Part shown: positions 33,974 through 42,639 of the stretch, one piece after another | How the letters are laid out: the number at the start of each line of letters is the position of its first letter | How positions within the stretch are numbered: position 1 is the stretch's first letter | Assembly (NCBI RefSeq): GCF_000148725.1 | Contig: NZ_GL476319.1 | Coordinates: 398,377 to 453,625, forward strand | Length of the DNA: 55,249 nucleotides | Direction: 5' to 3' | Source of the DNA: Roseibium sp. TrichSKD4 | GTDB lineage: Bacteria; Pseudomonadota; Alphaproteobacteria; Rhizobiales; Stappiaceae | Position numbers and translations under genes: made by a program | Notes under the pieces: model-generated | The model's database searches: none | What the model was told of the DNA's origin: nothing | Seen by the model: only the letters and a program-made list of their open reading frames with translations

Positions 33974-35872
33974 TCATTCAGCGGCGGGCAAATTCGCTTT
34001 TACTGCAACAGAATCAGAAGCTTCTACACTCTCTGATTGCCCGTCAGGATCAATCGCCCAAACGTCCAGCGTCTCTGCCTTCCCACGTAACTTTACGGTT
34101 CCAACCGCCTCGCAACGCTCAGTTGACGGCAATTGCTCGACCGTGTTTGCACTAGCCAGAATAACAACTTCCTTATCCGCCCCATAGTCTTTGCCCAGCG
34201 CTTGAAGGCGGTCTGCTGTGTTCACAGTGTCCCCTACGACCGTGTAGTTCCAACGATCCAAAGCTCCCACATTACCCACAACAGCCGTACCGGTGTGAAC
34301 GCCAATGCGCATGTGAACTTCCGCTCCGCCAGAGGTCCTCGCTTCAGCATTACGCTCTTTCAAAACACACGCTATGCGCCGGGCCGCGCGAATGGCCGCT
34401 TGTGCATGGTCTAGCCGCGCATCCGGCGCGCCCCAAAACGCCAACATGCCATCGCCAATGAACTTGTCGACTGTCCCGCCCTCTTCCTCGACAGCCTCAA
34501 CGAGAATGGCAAAATGATTGTTGAGTTTTTCAGCCGTTTCAGAAGCCGACATATTTTCGGAAATCGCAGTAAAACCAACGATATCTGTAAAGAGAACCGT
34601 CAATTCCGCTTCGCGGGCCTCAGCTGCGTCCTGTGCGCCCAACCTCATGAGTTTGGTAAAGAGCGAGCGTGGCACATATGTGTTCATTGCCTTGAGGCCC
34701 TCAACCATCGCATTGAAGGCCAAGGCCACCTGATCAAGTTCCGCAACCCGGCTGCGCGGCAGAGGTTCAACATCCTCCAGCGCCAACGTTCCGACCCGCG
34801 CTGATTGCCGCGCCAGATCACGCAAGGGACGCGCAACACGCCGCCCAATCCACACGGCCACCAGAACTGCGATAATCAGCGCGATAAAGCCTACAAATGC
34901 TGAGCCGGACAAGCGTTCCACTTCCCGGGAAATAGAGGTGCCTCGCACATACTGACCAATGATCCAGGGCTGATTGCTATAGCCTGGAATAACGGCCCGG
35001 ATCATGATGAATTCATTATTCAGAACATCGACCATTGAGACCTTGATGCCTTGACGAGCGGCCTGCCGAAATTCGGGCAAGACCACCTCATTATCACTTC
35101 CAATTGTCTCCAGAACCGGATCGCCGAAGCGGGATCGGCGCATTGGCAATGAGCCAGCAGGTTTTTGTCCGGTTTGAAGCCATTCGAGATCGGAATGCAT
35201 CACAACCTGATCGCCATCGGCAATAATGAAGGTGGTCATGTCGACACCCTCGTCGAGATTGGCCACCGCTCTGGCCACATCATCCAGAGAGGCCGCCGAC
35301 GTCAGGGTTCCGTACAAGACCCCATCACGTACCAAAGGCACGGACACATTGGCAAACAACCCGTATTCGTTCTGGATCAACTTTCCCCAGGTCGGTCCAT
35401 CTTGAGGCCTGAGTTTTGGTAGCTGAACCACATCCTTGCTGGCCTTGGGCATATCGCCAGCGAAGGATTCCACCGTTCCGTCCGGATTGCGGTAAGCCCC
35501 GAACTCGCGTCCGTCCTGTTGGCTGACGACAACCACCGTCAAAGCTGGATTAGCTGCAACAATATGAACGAGTGTGCGAACAGTTTCATCCAGTGTTTCA
35601 AATCCCATCTCCCCGTTGTCGAAATAGGGCTTGAGATTGACCACCGAAACAGAAAGGGATTTGAAATGGTTGCGAAGCTGCTCTTCCATGGAGCGGGTGA
35701 TCAGGATCGCCTTGTCATTCAAGAGAGAAAAAGTGTTCTTGAAATTGGCCATGACCGACAGGCCAAGTACCAAAGCAAGAGAAAGCGCGACAAAAGCACC
35801 AAAGCCGAGACCGATAAGCCGCGTGAGCGGCACATGCATCCGGCGTTCCTTTCGGCGCAATTTCCAGATCAT
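33974..35872 (-). CDS. Transmembrane adenylate cyclase with periplasmic Cache sensor and HAMP
   Basis: 632 residues. Helix ~19-41 (RLIGLGFGAFVALSLALVLG), a periplasmic double-Cache-type sensor (~45-325), helix ~328-348 (FIALIIAVLVAVWIGRRVA), a HAMP linker, then the class III cyclase domain (~425-600). Metal Asps are in LFTDIVGFTA and DKFIGDGMLAFWG. The Lys before the second Asp, and Asp/Asn/Arg in VVGDTVNTADRLQ, indicate ATP as substrate. It is a single-gene unit, the second adenylate cyclase in the window, and of a different architecture from the one at 8777-10222. Confidence 0.9.
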   Translation of the reverse strand: MIWKLRRKERRMHVPLTRLIGLGFGAFVALSLALVLGLSVMANFKNTFSLLNDKAILITRSMEEQLRNHFKSLSVSVVNLKPYFDNGEMGFETLDETVRTLVHIVAANPALTVVVVSQQDGREFGAYRNPDGTVESFAGDMPKASKDVVQLPKLRPQDGPTWGKLIQNEYGLFANVSVPLVRDGVLYGTLTSAASLDDVARAVANLDEGVDMTTFIIADGDQVVMHSDLEWLQTGQKPAGSLPMRRSRFGDPVLETIGSDNEVVLPEFRQAARQGIKVSMVDVLNNEFIMIRAVIPGYSNQPWIIGQYVRGTSISREVERLSGSAFVGFIALIIAVLVAVWIGRRVARPLRDLARQSARVGTLALEDVEPLPRSRVAELDQVALAFNAMVEGLKAMNTYVPRSLFTKLMRLGAQDAAEAREAELTVLFTDIVGFTAISENMSASETAEKLNNHFAILVEAVEEEGGTVDKFIGDGMLAFWGAPDARLDHAQAAIRAARRIACVLKERNAEARTSGGAEVHMRIGVHTGTAVVGNVGALDRWNYTVVGDTVNTADRLQALGKDYGADKEVVILASANTVEQLPSTERCEAVGTVKLRGKAETLDVWAIDPDGQSESVEASDSVAVKANLPAAE

Positions 35873-36050
35873 TCTATCTATCCCGAGCAGGCCCGCCCCT
35901 TGCGAGCTTAGGCAAAATCACAACGCGCTTCTTACCCGTAACCATGGGCCAAATATGGCAACGCAACACATAGCCCGCAATCTACCAGTGAAATTAAGCC
36001 AATCAGCGAGGAAAATGTAACCGTTTGTCAGAGCGAGGCAATGGCCGCTG

Positions 36051-36208
36051 TTAGCGCCCCTCCTCCGCCAACTCCGCTAATATTTCGTCCGTATGCTCGC
36101 CTAGTCGAGGCGCGGCGCGTTCCAACTTCAACTCACTCTCGGCAAAACTGATGGGAGTGCGAATGGTTGTCATCTCCCCATTCCGTGTTCCGGGAGCAGG
36201 AAGCGTCA
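36051..36208 (-). other. Displaced 3' end of the CoA-transferase gene
   Basis: After the codons for HRDLQ (near 36209) another minus-strand frame continues TLPAPGTRNGEMTTIRTPIS and then APRLGEHTDEILAELAEEGR, with a TAA at 36053-36051. This is the standard end of a CaiB/BaiF CoA-transferase. One extra G (CAG-TGACG to CAGGTGACG) would rejoin it. Confidence 0.75.
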
Positions 36209-37225
36209 CTGAAGGTCTCGATGGGCAACTTGCGGATCGTTGAAAACATCCTCGACCGAATTGATTGGACCCGCAGGCACACCCTTGCCTTCAAGCTGCA
36301 CCAGAAGATCATCCCGCTTAAAAGCGGCAATCAAAGGTGCGATTAGGCCAATCAATAGTTCGCGGTTGCCAACACGGGCCTTGTTGGTCGCAAATCGTGG
36401 ATCGTTCGCAAGCTCCGCAGCACCCAGAACATCACAAAGTTTGGCGAATTGCCCGTCATTGCCGACAGCAATGATCAGATGGCCGTCACTTACCGAAAAA
36501 ACCTGATAGGGCACGATGTTTGGATGCGCATTTCCCAAGCGTTTGGGTGATTTTCCAGACACAATAAAATTCTGCGCCTGATTGGCCAGAACACCAACTT
36601 GGGCATCAAGCAAGGCCATGTCGACATGCTCACCATGCCCGGTTCTATCTCTACGGTGAAGAGCCGACAAAACGCCGATAACGCCATAAAGGCCCGTAAA
36701 AATATCGGCGAAAGCCACTCCGATTTTCTGCGGTTCGCCTTGCGGGTCTCCCGTCAGGTCCATGATGCCGCCCATGCCCTGGATCATGAAATCATATCCG
36801 GCCCGGTGCGCATAAGGCCCAGACTGACCAAACCCGGTCACAGAACAATAGATCAATTTCGGATTGACGGCCTTGAGGCTCTCGTAATCAAGACCGTATT
36901 TCTCCAAACCGCCAACCTTGAAGTTTTCGATCAGGATATCGGACCGAGCAACAAGTTTGCGGACGGTCTCCTGCCCTTCACTGGTTCGAAAGTCGACGGC
37001 AATGGACCTTTTCCCGCGGTTGCAGGAATGAAAATAGGCAGCGTCAAGCGGTTCGCCTTCTTCATCTTCAACGAAGGGTGGTCCCCACCCCCGAGTATCA
37101 TCACCGGAAGGGCTTTCTACCTTGACGACATCAGCCCCAAGATCGGCGAGCGTCTGCCCGATCCATGGCCCCGCCAAGATCCGCGCCAACTCGACGACCT
37201 TCACTCCCTCCAGCGGCGCTGTCAT
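36206..37225 (-). CDS. CaiB/BaiF family class III CoA-transferase (3' frameshift)
   Basis: 339 residues in frame. It starts LEGVKVVELARILAGPWIGQ, the family signature, with the catalytic Asp in the GEHVDMALLDAQVGVLANQ region. Class III CoA-transferases move CoA between organic acids (formyl-, carnitine- or succinyl-CoA types); the substrate cannot be told here. The frame stops after DVFNDPQVAHRDLQ, about 50 residues short, and the expected end is in the adjacent frame (36051-36208). Its 5' end overlaps the upstream methyltransferase gene by 95 nt. Confidence 0.85.
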   Translation of the reverse strand: MTAPLEGVKVVELARILAGPWIGQTLADLGADVVKVESPSGDDTRGWGPPFVEDEEGEPLDAAYFHSCNRGKRSIAVDFRTSEGQETVRKLVARSDILIENFKVGGLEKYGLDYESLKAVNPKLIYCSVTGFGQSGPYAHRAGYDFMIQGMGGIMDLTGDPQGEPQKIGVAFADIFTGLYGVIGVLSALHRRDRTGHGEHVDMALLDAQVGVLANQAQNFIVSGKSPKRLGNAHPNIVPYQVFSVSDGHLIIAVGNDGQFAKLCDVLGAAELANDPRFATNKARVGNRELLIGLIAPLIAAFKRDDLLVQLEGKGVPAGPINSVEDVFNDPQVAHRDLQ

Positions 37226-37745
37226 CTTCCAAGCTCTCGTTTACGGCTTTCTCTACCGATACCTTTTGATAGATATAATACCGGCCCGGACGAATCCCAT
37301 CCGGCATCGGAAACTCGTTAAACCCATCAAGCTGAAGGGGCAAGCCGGACAGGACATAGCCGTCAGCTGCAAGATGCTTGTTGATCAATGGAGACAGCCA
37401 GCTGGATGTGGCCAAGTCGGTGGTTTGGTCGCCCGACCCCAAATCAGCATGAATAAACGCTGCCTTTGTTTTTATCCGGGGGCCACAGAACGCCAGCGTT
37501 TCACGGATCTCACCAAATATCATATGCTCGCTGTCGGGAATGCAGCTTGGATGGCAGGCAAGATCGCGATCAAAAACGTAAATGTCTCGTTCCGGCAATA
37601 TTTCCCGCAAATGGGAGTAGGTACGTCCATTGCCAAGACCAAGTTCAAGAACACACCCGTCCAAACCGGATATGCGGTCTGCGACAGTTTCAAGAAGTTG
37701 TTTTTGCGCTGTCAAACGGCGGATAAAACTGTCGAGACGGCTCAT
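37131..37745 (-). CDS. Class I SAM-dependent methyltransferase-like protein
   Basis: 204 residues. Motif I appears as GCVLELGLGNGRTYSHLREI and motif II as DIYVFDRDLACHPSC. It continues FIHADLGSGDQTTD and ends with PDGIRPGRYYIYQKV. The last ~30 residues are read in a different frame across the start of the CoA-transferase gene and look non-native. One extra A in the GGAAGATGA stretch near 37228 would instead end this protein at the CoA-transferase start in an ATGA overlap. No specific substrate can be assigned. Confidence 0.68.
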   Translation of the reverse strand: MSRLDSFIRRLTAQKQLLETVADRISGLDGCVLELGLGNGRTYSHLREILPERDIYVFDRDLACHPSCIPDSEHMIFGEIRETLAFCGPRIKTKAAFIHADLGSGDQTTDLATSSWLSPLINKHLAADGYVLSGLPLQLDGFNEFPMPDGIRPGRYYIYQKVSVEKAVNESLEDDSAAGGSEGRRVGADLGGAMDRADARRSWG

Positions 37746-37890
37746 AATTCAAACTCGATTTTGGTTGAAATTGAGCCACTAGATAACCGCCAAGGTTGCC
37801 GAGGTCAAAGAAGAATCAAAAATATAAATCATAACCATTGGAAATTCCTATTAATAAACTGACACACTGCACAGGCGGGAGGGCGCTAAG

Positions 37891-38736
37891 ATGCTAGAGG
37901 TTAAGACAAATTTGGAGGCGCAGTACGACAACCGTGCCCAAGTGCCGGAACATCCTGCGATTTTTGAGCGCTGGCAGAAATCCGCAGAGGAATTCAGAGA
38001 AGATTGCCTCAAACGAGGCCGTGCCATTTTGGACATTCCCTACGGCCCATCAGATCGGCACACATATGATTTCTTCAAAGCGGAAGAAAACACATTGCCT
38101 GCCCCTCGCCTGGCCCTGTTTGTCCACGGGGGGTATTGGCGTGCACTGGACAAATCCTACTTTTCCCATCTTGCCCGCTCCCTCACATCCCGCGGTTTTG
38201 ACGTAGGCGCCATCAACTACCGCCTTTGCCCTACTGTTGCGATCAGCGACGTCATTGACGACGTGAGATCCGTCGCAGAGCACCTGTTCAAGGCATATGG
38301 CAAGAAATTGCTTCCTTACGGCCATTCAGCGGGAGGGCATTTGGTCTCTGCACTCATGGCAACCGATTGGGCAGAACGAAGCCTGCCGAGTGACCTGATC
38401 ACATCAGGCATGATCCTCTCCGGAATCTACGATTTGACACCGCTGCTATCGATCAGCGTCAATCAAGACCTTCATTTAACCGAGCAAAGCGCGCAGGCCG
38501 CTTCGACCCGTTTCTGGCCAAATGTTCACATCAAAAATCTGGCTGTTGTTGCAGGCGGAAACGAAAGCCCAGCTTTCATCGGCCAAAGCACTTGTCTCTA
38601 TGAGGATTGGAAAGAGAAAGCGGAAACCGCCACACTGAATATCGTTGAAGGAGCCAATCACTTCACGATTGTTGATCCGCTGGCTGACCCAAACAGCGAA
38701 ATGTCGCGAAAACTAGCTGCTTTGGCTGCACTTTGA
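37891..38736 (+). CDS. Alpha/beta hydrolase, esterase/arylformamidase-like
   Basis: 281 residues. The oxyanion motif HGGYW (in ALFVHGGYWRALDKSYFSHL) and nucleophile elbow GHSAGGHLVSAL are clear. The late acid/His pair is probably in NIVEGANHFTIVDPL. This arrangement is typical of the kynurenine formamidase-like branch of the hormone-sensitive-lipase relatives. It is monocistronic and convergent with the lipid-kinase gene 10 nt away. The substrate is not known; no other kynurenine-pathway gene is nearby. Confidence 0.83.
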   Translation: MLEVKTNLEAQYDNRAQVPEHPAIFERWQKSAEEFREDCLKRGRAILDIPYGPSDRHTYDFFKAEENTLPAPRLALFVHGGYWRALDKSYFSHLARSLTSRGFDVGAINYRLCPTVAISDVIDDVRSVAEHLFKAYGKKLLPYGHSAGGHLVSALMATDWAERSLPSDLITSGMILSGIYDLTPLLSISVNQDLHLTEQSAQAASTRFWPNVHIKNLAVVAGGNESPAFIGQSTCLYEDWKEKAETATLNIVEGANHFTIVDPLADPNSEMSRKLAALAAL

Positions 38737-38745
38737 CGATAGGCA

Positions 38746-39648
38746 TTAAACGACCAGTTTCAGGCGTCCGGGTTCAACCCGAACGTCAAATCTGTCGCCT
38801 GCCACTGGCTCTCCATCCAGATTGAACTGAATGGGCGTTTCTGCTTCGATGGAAAATTGAGCCCCTTGAGCGTTGATCACCTGATCGCGCAAGGAGGTAA
38901 GCCCCTGCTTTACGAGGTGTTCAAGAACTGTGCTTACCTCATCCCGTTTTGGTGAGGGGATGATGGTCAGATCTAATAGGCCGTCGTCAATGCGAGCATC
39001 CGGACACAATTCAATCCCTCCACCTGCTTGGCGCCCGTTTCCAATGGCCATGGCCAAGAACTCTCCCTCCCAAGACATGTTCTCGCCGCGGACCTTGGCT
39101 TTAAAGCCAACAAGCTCCGAAAAGCGCTGAAGACCGGTGAAAAGATAGGCCGCCCCTCCAATCAGGGACTTCAATTTAGGGTCTGTTTCTACTGTCACCT
39201 TAGCGCCGAACCCACCAGTCGCCATGTTCACAAATACCCGGTTATTCAACCTGCCAATATCCACTGGCCGGGCATCCTTGGAGACTGCCGCCTTCGGGCT
39301 GGCCAGAATATCCGCCGGGTTCATCCCTGCCCCTCGGGCAAAGTCATTGGCAATCCCTAGGGGCAGAATACCCATGTTGAACGGAACCTCTTCATCCGCA
39401 CCGAGGTTTTCAATGAGAGCTGCAACAACTTCATTGATGGTCCCGTCACCGCCCGCTGCAACCAGAACATCAATGTCGGATCGATCCTGCAGTGCTTCCC
39501 GGATAATCCGTTCAACATCCCCAGCTTCATAAGTGACGCGTACAGAAACCGTGTGGCCTTCTGCCCGAACAGAGCCTATGGCCTGGCGAACATCATCGCG
39601 GCTTGCCGATTTCCCATTCAAAACGATCCGAAGGCACAAACCACCCAT
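38746..39648 (-). CDS. YegS/DgkB-type diacylglycerol or lipid kinase
   Basis: 300 residues from ATG 39648; TTG and GTG codons lie in frame up to 39663. The ATP-binding motif VLVAAGGDGTINEVVAAL is intact, followed by MGILPLGIANDFARGAGM and, near the C-terminus, RIDDGLLDLTIIPSPKRDEV and QFNLDGEPVAGDRFDVRVEP, all typical of YegS/DgkB. It would phosphorylate a membrane lipid such as diacylglycerol or phosphatidylglycerol. It stands alone and is divergent from pepN. Confidence 0.87.
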   Translation of the reverse strand: MGGLCLRIVLNGKSASRDDVRQAIGSVRAEGHTVSVRVTYEAGDVERIIREALQDRSDIDVLVAAGGDGTINEVVAALIENLGADEEVPFNMGILPLGIANDFARGAGMNPADILASPKAAVSKDARPVDIGRLNNRVFVNMATGGFGAKVTVETDPKLKSLIGGAAYLFTGLQRFSELVGFKAKVRGENMSWEGEFLAMAIGNGRQAGGGIELCPDARIDDGLLDLTIIPSPKRDEVSTVLEHLVKQGLTSLRDQVINAQGAQFSIEAETPIQFNLDGEPVAGDRFDVRVEPGRLKLVV

Positions 39649-39861
39649 AGAAAACACCACCAAAATACAAGAAATAGAAAACCACGCTTAGACTGAACAA
39701 GTTCAGCCTCGCATGTCTTGGTGGGTCAGTCCACTGCGGGAAACGGTCTCGATTTCCTCCGAACCGGTGCTTGCCGGGGTTTCCATTCGTGTCCAAAGCC
39801 CTTATTTGCGTGGGTGAATCGCGAAACGTTGCGCCACGCGCAGCGCCTGAAGGAGAATTTC

Positions 39862-42504
39862 ATGCGCCCGGAAGCACCGGTCACCATCCGATTGGAAGAT
39901 TATCAGCCCGCGCCCTACCGGATAGAGACGGTTTTTCTGTATTTCCGACTGATGCCAACGGCAACCACCGTTGACGCGCATTTGGTCATCACTCCGGCAA
40001 TTGGAACACCTGCAGGCACACCACTGGTTCTGGATGGCGATGAACTCGATCTGACAGGCCTACTCCTGAATGACCTGCCCCTTTCCCCTGACGACATTTC
40101 CGTCAGCTCTAATCAGCTGGAATTAAAATCGCCTCCCGCCGAGAAGTTTGACCTCAAAATACAGACCCGCATCAATCCGGACGGGAACTCCAAACTGGAG
40201 GGCCTGTACCGCTCAAGCGGAACTTACTGCACCCAATGTGAAGCAGAAGGCTTCCGGCGCATAACCTATTTCCTTGATCGCCCAGATGTTTTGGCCGTTT
40301 ACACAACCCGCGTTGAAGCCCGCAAATCTGAAGCACCAACGCTTCTTGCAAACGGCAATCCGGTCGAAGCAGGTGTTGTTGAAGGCACGGATCGCCATTA
40401 TGCGATCTGGCACGACCCGCACCCGAAGCCATCTTATTTGTTTGCGCTTGTTGCCGGTGATCTGGCCAAGGTTTCCGACCAGTTCGTCACTCAGTCAGGT
40501 CGCAAGGTTGACCTCAACATCTATGTCGAGCACGGCCGCGAAACATCTTGCGACTGGGCAATGGACTCCCTGAAACGCTCCATGAAGTGGGATGAAGATA
40601 CGTTCGGCCTGGAATATGATCTGGATGTGTTCAACATCGTTGCCGTTTCGGACTTCAACATGGGCGCGATGGAGAACAAGGGCCTCAATATCTTCAACGA
40701 TAAATATGTGCTGGCTGACCCGAAGACCGCAACAGATCAGGATTATGCAAACATCGAAGCGGTGATCGCACACGAGTATTTTCATAACTGGACCGGCAAC
40801 CGCATTACATGCCGGGACTGGTTCCAACTGTGCCTGAAAGAAGGTCTGACAGTTTTCCGGGATCAGGAATTTTCTTCAGATATGCGTTCGCGTGCTGTTA
40901 AACGCATCAGCGATGTGAAGCTTCTGAAAGCGCATCAATTTCCAGAGGATGCAGGCCCACTCGCCCATCCCGTTCGCCCACGCGAATATCAGGAAATCAA
41001 TAACTTCTACACTGCCACGGTCTACGAGAAAGGTGCCGAACTCATTCGTGTTCTCACGACACTGTTGGGTGCAGAAGGCTTCAAGAAGGGTCTGAACCTT
41101 TACTTCCAACGTCATGACGGCGACGCAACAACCATCGAAGCCTTCCTCGCGTGCTTTGAGAACGCCACCGACAAGGACCTCTCCCGCTTTGCGAAGTGGT
41201 ATGATCAGGCCGGAACACCTGAAGTCGCCATTGAGACACAATATGATGCGGCAGATGCGAAATTTTCCATCCATCTGTCCCAAAGCATCCGCGAACTTGC
41301 CAGCCAACCGGAGGCTGAACCAGTTTCTATTCCCTTGCGCTTTGGCTTGCTGAGCAAAGAAGGGCAGCCCCTTGTCCCATCATCCGCATCTGGCATGATG
41401 ATCAGCGGCGACATTTTGGTTCTGGACAAAACGGAGGGGACAGTCACGTTCAAGGGGCTATCGGAGGCCCCTGTATTGTCGATCCTGCGGGATTTCTCCA
41501 GTCCAGTGCAACTGAAGTTCGACCAAAGCGCTGAAGAACTGCTGTTTCTGGCGAGCCATGACGCCGACCCGTTTAACCGCTGGCAATCGCTCCAGACTTT
41601 GGCCATTCGCGAACTCCTGCGCCTGACAAAAGCATCGCGAACCGGCGCGAAGATGGTAGCGGATACTGCGCTGGTGGCAGCCTATGGCCAGGCTTTGGCT
41701 TTCGCTGAAAAAGACCCGGCCTTCTGCGCACAAGCGCTGACTTTGCCGAGCGAGCAGGATATCGCCCGCGAGCAAGCGCAAGATGTAGACCCGGACGCCA
41801 TATTTGCCGCTCGCAAAACCTTGATGCGCGCCGTAGCTGACGCGTATCGGGAGCAATTCGTCGACGTCATGAAGCTGCGGCCAACAGGGGCATTTTCCCC
41901 GGAAGCCGAAGCTGCGGGACGCCGCACCATTGCAAACCGCGCGTTAGTCTATTTCGCCCATTCCGGCGCTGACACTGTGGCAAAAACAATTGCAGATAAA
42001 TTCCGGTCAGCCGACAACATGACGGATGTGATGGCCGCCCTCACCTTGCTGGTAAATCTCAACATGCCAGCACGGTCGGAAGCACTCGGTATATTCCGCG
42101 ACCAATACAAGACAGCCTCCCTTGCTATGGACAAATGGTTCCAGGTTCAGGCAACCGATCCGAACAATGATTGCCTGGCCAACCTCAAGAGCCTTATGAC
42201 CGACCCGCTCTATGACGCGGGCAACCCGAACCGCATTCGCGCTTTGGTGCACTCCTTCGCAGCTGGCAACCCAACACAGTTTGCACGAAAGGATGGTCGA
42301 GGTTTTGACTTCGTCGCCGACGTTATCACCAAGATTGACAGTCGAAATCCACAAGTGGCTTCACGGCTACTCACAAGTTTCCGATCGTGGCGTTCTCTTG
42401 AAGAATCACGCTCTCAAAAGGCAAAACAGGCACTTTTACGTATATCGGACGTCTCTAACCTGTCCCGTGACTGCCGCGAAATCGTGGACAAGACACTAAA
42501 ATGA
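39862..42504 (+). CDS. pepN: Aminopeptidase N
   Basis: 880 residues from ATG 39862, preceded by AGGAG at 6 nt; an open extension back to 39718 has no family resemblance. Substrate motif GAMENKG is near residue 268, zinc motif HEYFHNWTGNR near 304, and the downstream Glu in LKEGLTVFRDQEFS. The long C-terminal helical domain ends with RLLTSFRSWRSLEESRSQ. Its length matches the M1 PepN (DUF3458) subfamily. It is a cytosolic zinc metallopeptidase that removes N-terminal residues from peptides. Confidence 0.94.
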   Translation: MRPEAPVTIRLEDYQPAPYRIETVFLYFRLMPTATTVDAHLVITPAIGTPAGTPLVLDGDELDLTGLLLNDLPLSPDDISVSSNQLELKSPPAEKFDLKIQTRINPDGNSKLEGLYRSSGTYCTQCEAEGFRRITYFLDRPDVLAVYTTRVEARKSEAPTLLANGNPVEAGVVEGTDRHYAIWHDPHPKPSYLFALVAGDLAKVSDQFVTQSGRKVDLNIYVEHGRETSCDWAMDSLKRSMKWDEDTFGLEYDLDVFNIVAVSDFNMGAMENKGLNIFNDKYVLADPKTATDQDYANIEAVIAHEYFHNWTGNRITCRDWFQLCLKEGLTVFRDQEFSSDMRSRAVKRISDVKLLKAHQFPEDAGPLAHPVRPREYQEINNFYTATVYEKGAELIRVLTTLLGAEGFKKGLNLYFQRHDGDATTIEAFLACFENATDKDLSRFAKWYDQAGTPEVAIETQYDAADAKFSIHLSQSIRELASQPEAEPVSIPLRFGLLSKEGQPLVPSSASGMMISGDILVLDKTEGTVTFKGLSEAPVLSILRDFSSPVQLKFDQSAEELLFLASHDADPFNRWQSLQTLAIRELLRLTKASRTGAKMVADTALVAAYGQALAFAEKDPAFCAQALTLPSEQDIAREQAQDVDPDAIFAARKTLMRAVADAYREQFVDVMKLRPTGAFSPEAEAAGRRTIANRALVYFAHSGADTVAKTIADKFRSADNMTDVMAALTLLVNLNMPARSEALGIFRDQYKTASLAMDKWFQVQATDPNNDCLANLKSLMTDPLYDAGNPNRIRALVHSFAAGNPTQFARKDGRGFDFVADVITKIDSRNPQVASRLLTSFRSWRSLEESRSQKAKQALLRISDVSNLSRDCREIVDKTLK

Positions 42505-42639
42505 CCAAGACTACTTACATTCGTTAACAACAAGAGCCAAAACAGCCTGACGCGTTAACCATTTTTTTCTCCACGACATCTGGACAAAACGCGCCCCTTC
42601 GATTCAAATGAAAGTGATTCGGGGGCGCGAAGGCCTCGT

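Noticed and set aside
39718-39861. A longer N-terminus for aminopeptidase N
   Set aside because: AGGAG stands right before the ATG at 39862, and the 48 extra residues do not resemble PepN.
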